DNA of 64,000 bases from Bemisia tabaci (taxonomy: Eukaryota; Arthropoda; Insecta; Hemiptera; Aleyrodidae), in NCBI RefSeq assembly GCF_918797505.1, contig NC_092794.1, positions 75,181,345 to 75,245,344 of the forward strand, written 5' to 3'. The notes beneath the pieces were generated by a model. The model searched no databases. It worked only from the letters and a program-made list of their open reading frames with translations, and had not been told where the DNA came from. This document shows positions 1-11,172 of this stretch, piece after piece (within the stretch, counting starts at the first letter, position 1; every line of letters starts with the position of its first letter). Both the position numbers and the translations under genes were made by a program.

Positions 1-13
1 AAAATTAGATTAC

Positions 14-200
14 CTGAATTTCTTTGATGTCATAAACAGGTGGTCTCAGGTCATGATTGCCATGTGCAAAAGCACAATGCGGCCCATTCTTGACGCAAAA
101 GCCTCTCGTATCCGTATCATGGACGCACATGCATGTCTTATAGTACCGTAAGTGGTATCTACGTTCCGTGTCGCCAGCTGTTCTATGTAGAAATTGGCAG
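14..200 (-). CDS. unk: unkempt coding exon 3 (end of finger 2, finger 3)
   Basis: The acceptor TTACAG precedes 200. The exon encodes CQFLHRTAGDTERRYHLRYY followed by finger 3 and PVYDIKEIQ. The donor GTAATC lies at 13-8. Exon 3 begins with C completing GA-C (Asp), where most relatives have Glu. Confidence 0.92.
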
Positions 201-3021
201 CTGTAATGAAACAATAATGATCGTCGTTAGCTAAACATCTAAGACACTACTTAAGTCTGAATTGCAAAATGAGGGAAAAGCTACTAAATACAGTAAAGTA
301 CCAATTATTCGGTGCAATAAGGCAGCAGCCTGCGCCGAAAAACGAAAATAATTAATAATCGAAACCACCAAAAAAAAAAAAACACACAAACATAAGATGT
401 CATTTCAAGCTCTGTTTCTTAGCAAAAATCACAACCTTGGTCAATTCTCTATCATATTTGGAAAACTTAAGTCATATAATTGACAAATAAATTACAAAAA
501 ACCACTCATATGGTCAATTCTTGTCCTAGACACCAGTTTCTGTCATGTCATGTCTAGAAATGCCACGTTTTCATGGTAAAAAAGCTGCAACGGATAACAA
601 AAGCACAGATGAGCAGTTCTTTACAGTATGAGTATATAATGTTATTTTTTAACTTCTCCATTGAGTGGGAAACAAATCTAATCATTATTGATGTCTAGAA
701 AAATATCCAAGAGAGTCATCCCCTGTCAAAAAGACCTCGTCCAAAGCCCTGCCATTATCGAGTTAGTTCAAATTTAGTGTACAAGGTTAGTTGATCAGTA
801 AAAGGAACAAGGTGAAATATGTCCTTCTCTGACACTTGCTTATAAAATATCCAGTAGTAAATCTAAGTGAATTTTCGCAATTCTCAAAAAAGCGAATTTC
901 AGTGGTTTTTATTTTCTTGACCTTCCTCACTTTGGCTCTCCTCAAAGGCACTAGGTAACAATCTACCTTTTAATGCATGCATGATAGCCCAAACAGAGAG
1001 GAATTAGGGTTTGCAAAAATTAGGGGCAGCCATTTCTTAAATGATTCCTGAGTAATTCATGATACTGGCTTGTAATTTCAACCATTACTTAGCTAAAAAT
1101 GTTATGCCTTAGAATTGCCAAAGTTAGCAAAAATGGGCTGGAATTGGCTTTTTAAGGGTTTATCGCTTGTTGCTGGCTAAGAATTGTTACACTCAAAAGG
1201 TAGGTTTGGTCGTAAATCCATTCATCTGTAAAGGTCCTTTAACAAATTAAGTCATTGACACCATAAAACGGGATTGAATGATTCTAATTAGCAAGGGGCA
1301 GAAATACAAGGGGGGAAACAATAACAATAAGGGGAAAAAAAAAGAGAAATATTAAATCAAATTTGGATATTAGTCTGCTTTGGCCTTCGACTAAAGATAT
1401 CTTAGGTAATTTGGAAGAATTAAGAACCCAATTTTGTGTGGTGTGTAGTGCACTATATAAACTACCTCAAGATGAAAAGAAATCAGGTATTGGAGTCGAA
1501 GATTTCGTGGAGTGAAGGTGCACACCTTACAAGGGCAGTCTTACTTTCAAGAGCATTACACTGGCACACTAAGGTATGCAGTCCGTAAAAGCCAGGTATT
1601 GCTTGTATAGGTCAAGGTAAGTGAAACAAAAATATGCTTTTCTATTACAGGCCACCCTACATCGATAAAATGATCTGTTTAAATTGCGTCAATTTAATCT
1701 TGGCCCCAATATTAGAAGAAAATGCTGAATTACAGCCTGAAGAGCAAGAACACCGTCTAGCAGTTAGAAATCAAACCGAAACCCAGTTTCAGTTGCCTTC
1801 TGAGTAGAAAAATTTTAGCTTTCGGTTTGAACTAGCCACTTGTGGTTGATAGTAGCAAATTTTTGTCGGGTCAGCAACAGTAAAATTACATCCCCGCGAG
1901 TTAGGTTTGGTTCAAGTTCATTTCTGTTTGCGCATTTATTAGAAAAACACATTCAAGATGGCACATAGTCTGGTTTTGCAGTCTCTCCCAGGAAAACAGT
2001 GAATTTACTGAACTTTCGGGATCCATTACTTTGGAGCTTTCATCACCGACGATTGAATTCCACAAATTCCTCTCTGTAGCATTGATCTACCCCCTGATAT
2101 TTTCAAATCAGAATTCACCAGTCTATAAACTATAGTTCCCTGCAAATTGCATTGAAGTTCTTATTGACAATATCAAATTAAATTCAGATCTTAGCTTACA
2201 TTCCAACCTACGATTTTTGTGTTCTCCCGAAGGCTGAGAATCAGTGATTTCTCCTAATCTTTGCAAAAAAGTGGCAATGGCACCGATGAAACTTAGCATT
2301 ACGATCACTTTGAGGACTCAGGAGTTGAGGAGCATTCCTCAGTACCACTTAACTTGCGAATAAGTGGGTATCTTATGGGGTGATCCATTTCAAAACAAAG
2401 TAAGGGTGAGTATGCAAGCACACAGGTTAACCAAGAAAATCTCTTATCACAACCAACAACCAAAACAGGGGACTTGTAATGCATAAAGAGGGCATAAACG
2501 CCGTTACAAGTCATGAGGATCAAGAGACAGAGGCCACTGGTAAAAATATGCGCTGAGAAAGGAGAATTATACTAGAATCCTGGCTAAAAAGGTTAGGCTT
2601 AATTGGCCAACTCCAAACAATAGCTGAGTAAATAAAAGTGGTGTTTACTTACTCATCACCCTCTGGACAGAGGCCCGTGGTTTCGTCATATTTTGTACAA
2701 TAATTGTCAGCGCTGTAATTAAAAGATCCATCTCTTTTCCGCACGGGCCTTCTCCGACGCTGGTTCATAAAATGCCAATGAAAGCAAGTGAAAGGCCTAT
2801 GTTGTGTGCATTTGTGTTGTAGGAACAGGGGACATTGTTCCACTCGAAATTCTTTCAGATATCTGCAACATTAGACGATGATTGGATTTGGTATTTTTGG
2901 ATCAGTATCATCACAAAGATTGGAATTAAAATTAAATTAAATTAAATTAAAAGAGTACTCACGAATAATGATTAGGTTTCTCTGTTTGGGCTGTCAACAA
3001 AGGTTTCGACTCCGACGGCAT
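14..3021 (-). CDS. unk: unkempt homologue, N-terminal part (three exons, continues beyond position 1)
   Basis: Unkempt is a cytoplasmic CCCH zinc-finger RNA-binding protein that controls translation and the timing of neuronal differentiation (family knowledge). Coding exons on the minus strand are 3021-2963, 2862-2653 and 200-14. All three join in phase across GT/AG sites, and a donor GTAATC directly follows the third exon at the window edge. The joined frame begins MPSESKPLLTAQTEKP and runs into the highly conserved YLKEFRVEQCPLF block. Three CCCH fingers are visible: C-x7-C-x7-C-x3-H in exon 2, C-x9-C-x5-C-x3-H across the exon 2/3 junction (YCTKYDETTGLCPEGD then CQFLH), and C-x9-C-x6-C-x3-H in exon 3 (ending CAFAH). 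The family has six fingers, so the rest lies off the window. The ATG at 3021 is the first in frame and precedes a normal unkempt N-terminus. The gene is divergent from the C16orf87 homologue across a short shared promoter. The assignment is secure from sequence; regulation is not visible. Confidence 0.93.
201..2652 (-). other. unkempt intron 2, no recognised element
   Basis: This is 2.45 kb of AT-rich sequence between unkempt exons. I see an A-run at about 369-382 and scattered purine stretches (about 1310-1350), but no convincing inverted repeat, TSD or open frame with family resemblance. Confidence 0.6.
2653..2862 (-). CDS. unk: unkempt coding exon 2 (first CCCH finger and most of the second)
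   Basis: The acceptor TTGCAG precedes 2862 and the donor GTAAGT follows 2653. The exon encodes the TEQCPLF-type start of finger 1, the conserved HWHFMNQRRRRPVR basic stretch, and the start of finger 2 up to CPEGD. Confidence 0.92.
2927..2952. repeat. (AAATT)n microsatellite
   Basis: Roughly five tandem copies of a five-base AAATT-type unit lie in unkempt intron 1, just downstream of the exon 1 donor. Confidence 0.85.
2963..3021 (-). CDS. unk: unkempt coding exon 1
   Basis: The exon holds the ATG at 3021 and 19 full codons plus two bases. The donor on the minus strand is GTGAGT (2962-2957). The split codon is completed by the first base of exon 2, giving ...NHYS-YLKEF, as expected for unkempt. 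Confidence 0.88.
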
Positions 3022-3237
3022 TTTGAGATTAGTACTGAAATTGTGCGCATCCTATACGCGCAGGGTACGCTGTGGAAAACAAACGCTCTCATTGGTCTAA
3101 TTTAGTCACATGATTTAAAAATTACGATGTTGAAAGGGAACGCGTCACATCGCGTAAACCATTCAAGGTCGTTTCTGTTTTGCTGAAGGAACGTGATATG
3201 ATATAATGAATGAATCGACTCTACCGGAACTCAAACC
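3022..3237. promoter_or_regulatory. bidirectional promoter between unkempt and the C16orf87 homologue
   Basis: Only 216 bp separate the unkempt ATG (3021, minus) from the C16orf87-homologue ATG (3238, plus), so the two head-to-head genes must share this interval for initiation (inference from spacing). It holds an inverted CCAAT box (ATTGG at about 3090) and a local cluster of CGs (about 3047-3060), typical of TATA-less housekeeping promoters. No TATA box is obvious in either direction. Confidence 0.7.
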
Positions 3238-3294
3238 ATGGGTAAAATCAAGAATTCTGTGAGAAAAACTTGTCCAGAATGCGCTTACCAACAG
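3238..3294 (+). CDS. C16orf87 homologue exon 1
   Basis: Nineteen codons from the ATG to CAG, with donor GTTTGG. The exon contains the first Cys pair (CPEC). Confidence 0.88.
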
Positions 3295-5985
3295 GTTTGG
3301 ACGAATTTTTATTTTGAATTGTAGATGTTTTCTCTCGTTTAGCATAGTCCGCACAATGATACTCTTAAAATGGACAGAGTTCATCAGGAGTGCACTATCC
3401 CACATAAAGTTTGGACGGAGAAAAAGACGCTTCTCCATGCGCTGATGATTTTCTTTCTTGTCTATGAAATTTTGAGGTAAGGACATTTAAGACATGTTGA
3501 AATTGAAAATACTCTCTACTCATTTCTCCAAAATCGACGGTGTAAGTCGGCAATCACATAACTCGTTTGCGGTGTCTGAAAATCTCCGCCTCTATGTTAT
3601 TTTTTTAAAGGAGAACAAATTGACATCATTCCTTGAAGTTTTTGCAGAATTTTCTTCGCACAGAGAAGAAAAATCACGGCAGTTTTAAAGAATTGCTGCT
3701 GAGTAGTTTTCTGTTAAAAAAGTAAAGTATGACAGGAAGTCTGCGACGTCGCAAACCGAGTTATGTGATTGCCGACTTACACCGTCGAAATGTGACATGG
3801 CGCATTACTGGTAAACTAGATCTACCTTAAATTCGTATCTTGTCTAGTAGTCCATTATTGTTGGAATTCTTCTTCATAGCTTAAAGGTAACGTAGCTTCT
3901 GGTGATATGTACCAGACTGAAGAAATTCTTGCCGGAGCTTCAACTGTTAAAGTAATAGAATCTCATAATATTTTTCTTTTTCTACTTTTTCAGGTTGCTG
4001 TTGCCTGTAAATTTTGCCCAAAGTGTAAATATTCATTTGTCGCCAAAAAGGATACCTATGTTCCTCCTCCCTCAGCGACGGATCCTAAGAAAGAGGAAAA
4101 CTCAAAAGAGCCAAATCCAGACAACAGACGACGGACAGAGCGTGTCAAAAGAGTGAAACCTAACTTTTATGATGCTTCAGAGTTTGAAAGGAAACCAAAA
4201 AAGGTACAGATAAACTGGAATGGCCTTTACAGTTTCCTCACAACAGTTATTTGTTTAAGTCCTTGCCAACAGAACTGCTCATTTTCCAATTACTTAATGT
4301 CAGAGCCACCATTATGAATGCAAGATAAACAGGGAAAACTATTCGATTTCCTCTGTTGTCAATCCTTGAATCTCAAAAAATGTTTTTACCTTAACAAGGC
4401 TATTCAGAAATCAGACATAATTGTATCGAGGGAAATAAGCAAAGCAACCTTTCTCCTAATACAAAGAGAGGTAGGCATGTATATGAACTGGAATCTAAAC
4501 CAATGAAAATTGCCCACTTTCATCTATTTATAGGCATCTTCTAGGTCACAAAAGTACACTAGGTAGTTCTGAGGTCAGCTAGTTCTTCAGGATGGTCATT
4601 GACGAATATCGCTTTATCCTTAAACATCGTCATTTTGACAAACGCCAAATCCAGGTACAAAGATGGAAATTTATTCTCTCATGAACTATCAGTGTTCTTT
4701 TCAAAATTTCTTGGAATTTATTGGCAAATTTCTGATAGGAATCATGACTTTTGTATGCCTATGCAAGTTGTAAATTGAAGTTTATGGTATCTTTGGCTCA
4801 TGAAGGTCAAAGACTTACAATATTTTCCCCGATATTTCCCCCTCACTTCTTGGTAGCATCAGCCTTGCCTCCCAGCAAGTCTAGAATGAGATTACTAGGT
4901 GCGCTCAGTCCAAAGACATAGAATGACGTAGACCGTGCATCCTGTGTTACGGAAGACGAAACAACTTTTGAAAATTTGCCTGTTGATGAGTGGTGGCACC
5001 GACCTGCATTGATGAGTTTGTCTGTCCCAATTGCGCACTTCTGCGCATGCGCAGTAGCGGCTCCAGTGATTTTTTGTCAGATTGTGAGGCTTTTTTTCTC
5101 GGTTAATAATAGTTCGGAAAAATGAAACATTGCTATTCGGTTGTAAAATTATATGCTCTAAAACTTTTTCTCTTAGGAATTTTGTCTGAAAATGGACTCT
5201 AAATGAGATATTCGTGAAAAACCTAGCGCGCCAAAGAATTCTCCATTGCCTCTCTGCAGTCTCTTGGAGTGCTTGGGACACACGCTCTCTCCCCTTCTCT
5301 GCCCGCCCATCATGGGCTCCGAGAGACTTGTCTTGCTCCGGCTGTAATAAACTGAGCCGGACGCACGGTCTACATGATTCAATGTCTTTGGCACAGTCTA
5401 ATATTATCTCTGAAAGAACAGCGCCAGTTTCAAGGGTGAACTTTATCACAGAAGGCCACATCTAAACAACATAGAAAATTTCGATTTTGTACCATTCAAT
5501 CTGCATTTTTATGTTTATTGCATTGAAGGATCTCATTTTTATTATTACTTTGCAAAACCGTGAAGGCATTATTTTTCGAAAACATTTCCTATTTTGTCGT
5601 GAAGCTCAGCTAGTAGAAAACAGCAAATAAACAATTAAGTAGATAAAATACCCATTTTTTAAAGAATTCCTGTTTTAATTATCATTATTATCTTGTTTTT
5701 GCTTCTTTTTAGAAGTCATCTGCAATTATTCAGCTATTCTGTTTATTCTAATTTTAGAGAAAAAGGGGTCGAGTCGCTGTTAAAGATAAGAATGAAGGAG
5801 GACTTAAAACAGCTACAACCTCTGATCTAAGGCGGAAAAAACGTCAAAAAAGGAGGAATGCAAAGAAAAAAGAGCGTGATAATGAACCAGCAAAGATTTT
5901 ATTGACTCCAGAAAAAATCCACCAGTGTTCGATTATTTTAGCTGAATTAAATCGTAAAATGGCTATCACAGCATGGAGAATATAG
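3238..5985 (+). CDS. C16orf87/UPF0547 homologue, complete (three exons, 164 aa)
   Basis: The coding exons are 3238-3294, 3994-4203 and 5758-5985, all joined at phase 0 (19 + 70 + 75 codons, stop TAG at 5983-5985). The human family member C16orf87 is 154 aa. Exon 1 gives a basic start and CPEC; exon 2 gives VAVACKFCPKCKYSF, so a zinc-ribbon-like cysteine cluster (C-x2-C ... C-x2-C-x2-C) occupies residues about 12-27. It is followed by a charged linker with NRRRTERVKRVK, a nuclear-localisation-like stretch. Exon 3 is basic (RKRGR, RRKKRQKRRNAKKK) and ends SIILAELNRKMAITAWRI, matching the conserved ALAEINRKI C-terminus. The family is nuclear and, from memory, the human protein has been reported with HDAC1/2; the biochemical role is not settled. 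The ATG context AAACCATGG is strong. It shares a promoter with unkempt. A 253-bp MITE sits in intron 1. Confidence 0.9.
3535..3787. mobile_element. MITE, CGACGGTGTAAG family, copy 1 (TSD AAAT)
   Basis: A 253-bp element with about 31-bp near-perfect terminal inverted repeats beginning CGACGGTGTAAGTCGGCAAT and ending in the complement. AAAT lies immediately on both sides (3531-3534 and 3788-3791), a 4-bp TSD. A second copy of exactly the same length lies at 51070-51322. It sits in intron 1 of the C16orf87 homologue. It has no coding capacity. A 4-bp TSD suits several DNA-transposon superfamilies, so I leave the superfamily open. Confidence 0.9.
3994..4203 (+). CDS. C16orf87 homologue exon 2
   Basis: The acceptor follows a pyrimidine tract (TTTTTCAG, ending at 3993). 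Seventy codons follow, then donor GTACAG. The exon contains the second Cys cluster and the RRRTERVKR motif that is diagnostic of the family. Confidence 0.92.
4204..5757 (+). other. C16orf87-homologue intron 2
   Basis: 1.55 kb with no recognisable element. A GC-richer, CG-containing patch lies at about 5030-5400 and includes a 12-bp palindrome TGCGCATGCGCA (5042-5053), the consensus form of an NRF1/Ewg site. Long open frames in this patch have no family resemblance. Confidence 0.6.
5042..5053. promoter_or_regulatory. NRF1/Ewg-type palindrome TGCGCATGCGCA
   Basis: A perfect match to the NRF1 consensus, in a CG-rich patch of an intron. It could mark an internal promoter or be chance; no transcript evidence is available. 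Confidence 0.35.
5758..5985 (+). CDS. C16orf87 homologue exon 3 with stop
   Basis: The acceptor ATTTTAG ends at 5757. Seventy-five codons and TAG follow. The exon encodes the basic linker and the conserved LAELNRK C-terminal motif. Confidence 0.9.
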   Translation, partial: RKRGRVAVKDKNEGGLKTATTSDLRRKKRQKRRNAKKKERDNEPAKILLTPEKIHQCSIILAELNRKMAITAWRI

Positions 5986-6021
5986 GTGACTGTAAGTATC
6001 AAGAGATCAAACTTCATCAAG

Positions 6022-6027
6022 AATAAA
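6022..6027 (+). terminator. possible polyadenylation signal AATAAA
   Basis: AATAAA lies 37 bp after the C16orf87-homologue stop codon. It is the first canonical hexamer downstream, but it would leave a very short 3' UTR. AT-rich sequence further down (for example about 6720-6755) offers alternatives. Confidence 0.4.
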
Positions 6028-6424
6028 TTTTGATGGGGGATGAATGTTGTTTCAGTCTGAGACAGACAAAATTAATCTCATCTCTTTGTGGTACATCAGT
6101 ATGCATTAAGAGTGACTTTGCCATCGGTGATGTAATAAATTCTGCACTCTTTCTAATATGAAGAAGTTTATATAAGCAAGTACAACATTTCACAGGGTTC
6201 CTCAAATCAGCAAGTTTTGGTATTTTATTCTGATGATTCAATCTTGGCTACTCCATGTATTCAGGAGACTGCTTGGCAGTAGGAAATATCTTAGGTTACT
6301 TTTTGAAAATTCGAACATAATGGGCTGAACCTGAGATTATTATTTGCTGTTAGTCATAAACTAGATATCAGCTCTATATGATAGGAATTAAAAATTGCAG
6401 GAGTTGGAAGATGTTACATTTTAG

Positions 6425-7420
6425 CCAAAGCATCACAAGCACCATTTTTACCGAAATTGAGTTATGAATAGTTTCAAAATTACGAGATGCAATTATTACG
6501 AAAATAATACGTTTTTCAGAATGAAAATGTAGGAATATGAATAAAAATCGATTACAGTTTATCTAGTTACGTATCACAAGCGCCATTTGGGAGAGAAGGA
6601 TCACAAGCGCCAAGTTCGGCAACCGCCCACCTTTCTGACTGTTAACAATTTTTGTTACAGCAATCCTCAGAATGACTTGAATTTAAATTATTTTCGTATG
6701 TATATGGATCTCGGTATTTTGAATATAAAATTTTTTTAGAATAAAAATAAATAAGTAAGGAAAATACTCCGTTGAAGTTTATGAACTTTTGTACCTTAAA
6801 CGCCATGTAAGAGCCAAGTATCACAAGCGCCAAGTTAGGTAGTCGCTGATCTTTAGGATTGTTTCTACAATTTTAGTATCACTACACTTGGAATGACCTG
6901 CAGCCTGATTGTTGAAATTGTATGTTTGTCAGGACGACATAGATGACATAGGTTAAAAGGCGAAGCGTGATTGGTCGGCTATGTCTTATCGCTGCTTTGT
7001 CGTGCCCATGTCGGGTTGACCTCTCGACAAGCTAACGGCACCTCTTAAGTTTCCGACAGTATGTCGATCATTCCACCCGACAAAGGAACGACAAAGCAGC
7101 GATCAGACGTAGCCGACCAATCACGCTCCGCCTTTTAACCTATGTCATCTATGTCGTCCCGAGAAACAAAAAATTTCAGCAATCAGGCTGCTGGATCAAT
7201 TTGTCACTTTTCAGTCGTTGTATCAGAACAATCACAAGCGCTATTTTTATGGTATTTAAATTATGGTTGGTTTTGAATTGATAAGATGCATTTACGTACA
7301 AAAATAATAATTTTTTCGGATTGAAAATTAGTAAATATGGAAAAGACTCCGTTAAATTTTCTGTATCACAAGCGCCAGGGGTTCTCTGAATGCCCCAAGA
7401 ATGCGGTATCATACGCGCCA
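6425..7420. repeat. dispersed motif array ATCACAAGCGCC
   Basis: The 12-mer ATCACAAGCGCC or a 1-2 base variant recurs about seven times on the plus strand (near 6430, 6572, 6600, 6822, 7231, 7366 and 7406), with AT-rich spacers of 30-400 bp. Several copies are followed by AAGTT or ATTT. The spacers are only weakly alike, so this is either an old degenerate tandem array or a cluster of short sites. A separate inverted-repeat element (6931-7160) interrupts it. Confidence 0.6.
6931..7160. mobile_element. inverted-repeat MITE (GGACGACATAGATGAC ends)
   Basis: A 230-bp element with about 55-bp imperfect terminal inverted repeats: both ends read GGACGACATAGATGACATAG going inward, then a block around TGATTGGTCGGC. 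Inner CG-rich TGTCG/CGACA words also pair. I could not see a clean TSD. Confidence 0.75.
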
Positions 7421-7651
7421 ATTTTCAAAGAAAAATGTTCTTTTAAAGAAATTTTATTAAAATTCAAAGCCGGAAGTTGTGTTGGATCAATATTCAAAGT
7501 TTCAAGCGGCAACTCCGTCTTATGCGGTCGCAAATCAGTTTTTCGTGTCTCCTGAAAAACTGGCCAAGGGGTGCTTGTGATACTTTGGCTGGAAGGTGAC
7601 GAAGAGTAGATATGTAGTAATGAAATCAAAAACTGAAGGACATGAAGCTAA

Positions 7652-8301
7652 TAGAGGGGCTCAGAAGATATGGCGCAAAAGTGCAGTTCTAGAAATTCGA
7701 GACTAGAGATCAGAGCTCAGCCACCTCAGCTGCATGCCATAGCTCGTTATGCTTGTATCTCAACAGGTAAGTTATATGAAAACGACTGGACCTCACTTAA
7801 AGCACAATACATGAAAACAGGAAGGATAGGCAAAGGGGGAACAGAAATCCAGACCACTTCATGTTTTTTCATGTTGAAAGAAGAAGGATGGAAATGAAAG
7901 CTAAATCGTGTGCTCAGAAGCATGTCTTTGATCAAAATTGAGTTGTGCGTTTCTTTTGGTAGTTGAAGGTAAGGTCTATGGGAATACCAAGCAATTTTGT
8001 CTGGAAGTCATTTGACGCGGAAAAAACAGTGAATGGGATAAGTGCATTTTCCGTGTAGAGGGGACGTAGTGTAAGTGCGACCCACCATCACCTTAAGCCC
8101 AACTGCTATAACCTCAATTTGGCTCAACTGTGCTGAAAATTTCAGAAGATGTTCATGAAGGTGTGAGACAAACGTTTGTAAATTTTGAAGGTATTCAGAA
8201 CACTCTATGGGTCTGAGTAAAATGCAAAACTTCAAACTCTTTTTTTTTTTTTTCAAAATAATAAAAACTGCGCTTACCCGCCTTATCTTCCAAGCCCCTC
8301 A
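7652..8301. mobile_element. inverted-repeat element (GAGGGGCT ends), copy 1
   Basis: The left end reads GAGGGGCTCAGAAGATATGG and the right end is its imperfect complement (CCTTATCTTCCAAGCCCCTC). The ends are followed inward by GCGCAAAAGTGCAG and its complement CTGCGCTTACCCGC. The interior has no recognisable gene; an A/T run lies at about 8239-8253. A related shorter element is at 26676-26918. Confidence 0.65.
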
Positions 8302-8819
8302 ATTATGAAAGTTAAGTCAAAACTTTTGAAACCTGATTAAGTGATTTCAGAGACACTTCATCAACACTCATTGAGAGATCACCTTTGCTAGCATGTACCC
8401 ATCTCCCATTTTTCTCCCCCAAGAAAAGGTGGCTGAATACAAATGTGCACTTTTCATGGTCATCAACGAAGCTATGATTTGCTTCATAAGATTGACATTT
8501 TTCATTTTCTACTTGGTGAGAAAAGTAGATTTGCAATTTTACCCTCTCATCGCTCAGGACACTACAAATCGAATAATTTTACTTTTCAAATTCACAATCA
8601 TGTTACTTTTTCTGAAATGTGGGAAATTTTATTATTGATATTTATTTTTTCATGGCTGTTGAAAGGTGAACACACATTAGGTATGTTAAGTGCAATTTCA
8701 AACTGAAATGGCTATCAAAAAAAGAAAAATTTCATTTACTGTATGTTGCTGATAAGCAGAAGAATTAGACAAAATTATGGAAATTCTTGTATCTGTCATA
8801 CTATCAGCTTTCAAAAATC

Positions 8820-9405
8820 ACAAGCCCTTGTCTCGACAGCGCAACTGTTGAGGGAATTAGGTGCAACTGTTGCGAATTTGTTGCACCAATCGAAGTTCTC
8901 CGTCTCAATGTGCGCGCATGTGTTCCTGGAACTTTTAGGCAGGAATATTTGATCTACATTAATTTTTTTAAGTTAAACGATGTCAACTGTGATAACTGAA
9001 CTGATAATTATGAACGGGAGGTGAATATTTTCCGTTATTTCGACCAGGTTTAAAACAAAAAACAATAACATAACACAGATATGGATAAAAAGAATATATA
9101 TTCGATAACATTTTATTTTCTTGCTGTAGTGATGTACTACAAACGAAAATATAAAATTGATACTGAAATGTATACAAATATTTCTAATTAATAACTGCTC
9201 AGAAATAAAACACCCATAATAAACTCCCGCTTCACGTGTAACCAGCGTTTATCAATTCAGAACACGAAGGTAAACAACTGTACGAGGTTCCAGGTTTCTG
9301 ACCTTGAAAGTTTCACTTATAAGTGAAACATTTTTTAGACACTTCCTTCCTTCAACAGTTGTGCCAACTTCCTTCAACAGTTGTACCGTCGAGACAAGGC
9401 CTAAG
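8820..9405. mobile_element. inverted-repeat element (CTTGTCTCGACRG ends)
   Basis: AGCCCTTGTCTCGACAGCGC (followed inward by AACTGTTG) near 8820 is mirrored near 9405 by CAACAGTTG and GTCGAGACAAGGC. This gives inverted ends of about 35 bp and an AT-rich interior. TTCCTTCAACAGTTGT is duplicated just inside the right end. No TSD could be fixed. Confidence 0.55.
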
Positions 9406-9912
9406 TTGCTCACATTCGGCATGCAGGCATGTGAGGGAGCTCCTATTTTCCAGAACCATCTCCTACTGCGTCATTTTTTGCCCATAAGATCCTTTTTTCG
9501 TGGTAGCTTCCATCTTCAGCCTCTGCCAATTAAATTGAGTTTCATCATCAGGTGTCACCACCCATACATAAACCAGCTACAAGTTAAGAAATCATATGGT
9601 TATTTTGGATGCTGAGAGCTTTGATATCATGATACATACAACTGTTTCTGCTGTCATATTGCTATAATGTCTGAAAATAATTCACTCACAAGGTTTTATG
9701 ACAGGAATTTTATACCTACTCTCTCAATCCTCCCAGAGCAGATGAAATTTAGTACCTCAAAAAAAAAAAAAAGAGAGGAAAAAGTAGTTTAAGTAACAAT
9801 AAGATCTTTCTGTATTAAGAATTTTCTGCCTCTATATCATTTTTTCCAAAGAGTCTTATTTGTTCATCTTCAATTTGGTCGTCTCAATTAAGAGTAATAA
9901 AGAATCACCACA

Positions 9913-10360
9913 GGGTCATTCCATGCCAAATCAAACCAAAATTTGATCCGACCTCTTCAGAATTTGATGAAATTTGGTACAGTCACTCTACTCGTTAAGG
10001 TGATTCTAAAAATGTGATTTTTTAATGTTTTTGTCCATTTGTTGAACTTTTATTGAGCTTTGAAGTCTGAGTTTAAAGTAACAGATGTTATCCCCTTCAA
10101 TTGCCTGTATTTTTGGGGCCGTTTATTCGATCTGAATCGTTCTGGTGCCAATTGAAAGCTCTTGAAACGATTTCTCCACGTATGTACACCAAATTTGAAT
10201 TCAACTTCCAATGCCGAAATGAGTCAGCACTCATTTTGGCATTCTATCTCTTACCAATCCCTTCTTGGAATCCAATTAGGGAAAGTTGGAAAAATGATGT
10301 CAGTACATATCATGCTGTCTTTCTGGAGTTTTGTTTTCTACGTTTGACATATGCTTAAGA
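9913..10360 (+). mobile_element. partial element with GGTCATTCCATG end
   Basis: It starts GGTCATTCCATG and proceeds through AAATCAAACC, a TTTTGTTGAGCTT-like block and a TTCTG...CAATGAAAGCTC-like block in the same order as the complete palindromic element at 37463-38566. The right end was not found, so it is truncated or too diverged. Confidence 0.6.
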
Positions 10361-11172
10361 ATCATGCAAAAGTCTTATGACCTAATCTAAATTTTTGAGT
10401 AAGATATTGGATTTTATTTTTTATTTTAAAATGAAGGGTTGGCTGGTTTATCCTATTGTGACAACAAATGTTATGATTCTATTTTTGTATGACAGTGATC
10501 AACCCAATATGCCAGGTTTTCAATGAAATAACAGATAAGAAAATTTAAGCCAGCCTTCTTTGGAACTTAGACAAGTTTGAAGTAACTGTTCAACTAAAGC
10601 CAGATCCAGCAGTTGAATATTTTTTTCTGTGGACCATCCTAATTTGAAATACCTTTGTAGTGACAGCAAGTATGATAAAAGTAGCACGAAGCAGAGGATT
10701 TTTAAGAAGATTGGCTCAAATAGACATTAGAATTAAACTGATTCATTCCAATTTTTTTTATCCTCTTTCCTCTACATTCTGCTTCAAAAAAACATTAATG
10801 TCTCCCAGTCAAATTGATCTTTGCCAACTTAAACTGCTGATTCATCAATCTCATCCTTCCAGCAAAAAGTACTGTGATAAAGAATTTTTTTTTTGGGAGG
10901 GGGGGGGGGTTTATTTTATATTTTCATCGAAAAAAAACATTGGGAAGTTTAAGCATGTATGCATATAATACTATTCAGGAAAAACTAGATTTCAGATCTT
11001 TTGAACTTTATTTGGCAACTTTTTAAAACTTCAAAGTTTGAAAGCTACCATGTCAGAATGAAATTTTCTAATTCAATCTGTTCCATCTTCTTTGTCTTCT
11101 CCCATTCAAATTAAAAAAATCTTTTCAAAAATCACCACAATCCAATTTTTAAATTATGCTAACTTCTCACAT
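10361..11172. other. intergenic, no feature recognised
   Basis: AT-rich sequence with one G-run (about 10895-10910) and scattered T-runs. No open frame with family resemblance and no paired repeats were seen. Confidence 0.6.

Noticed and set aside
4895..5461. 188-residue open frame on the minus strand
   Set aside because: Lies inside a C16orf87-homologue intron in a CG-rich patch. The sequence resembles no known protein, and overlapping frames are open on both strands.
6425..7420. Possible CRISPR-like array from the regularly recurring ATCACAAGCGCC
   Set aside because: The genome is eukaryotic, the spacing is irregular (30-400 bp), and there is no repeat of 23 bp or more.
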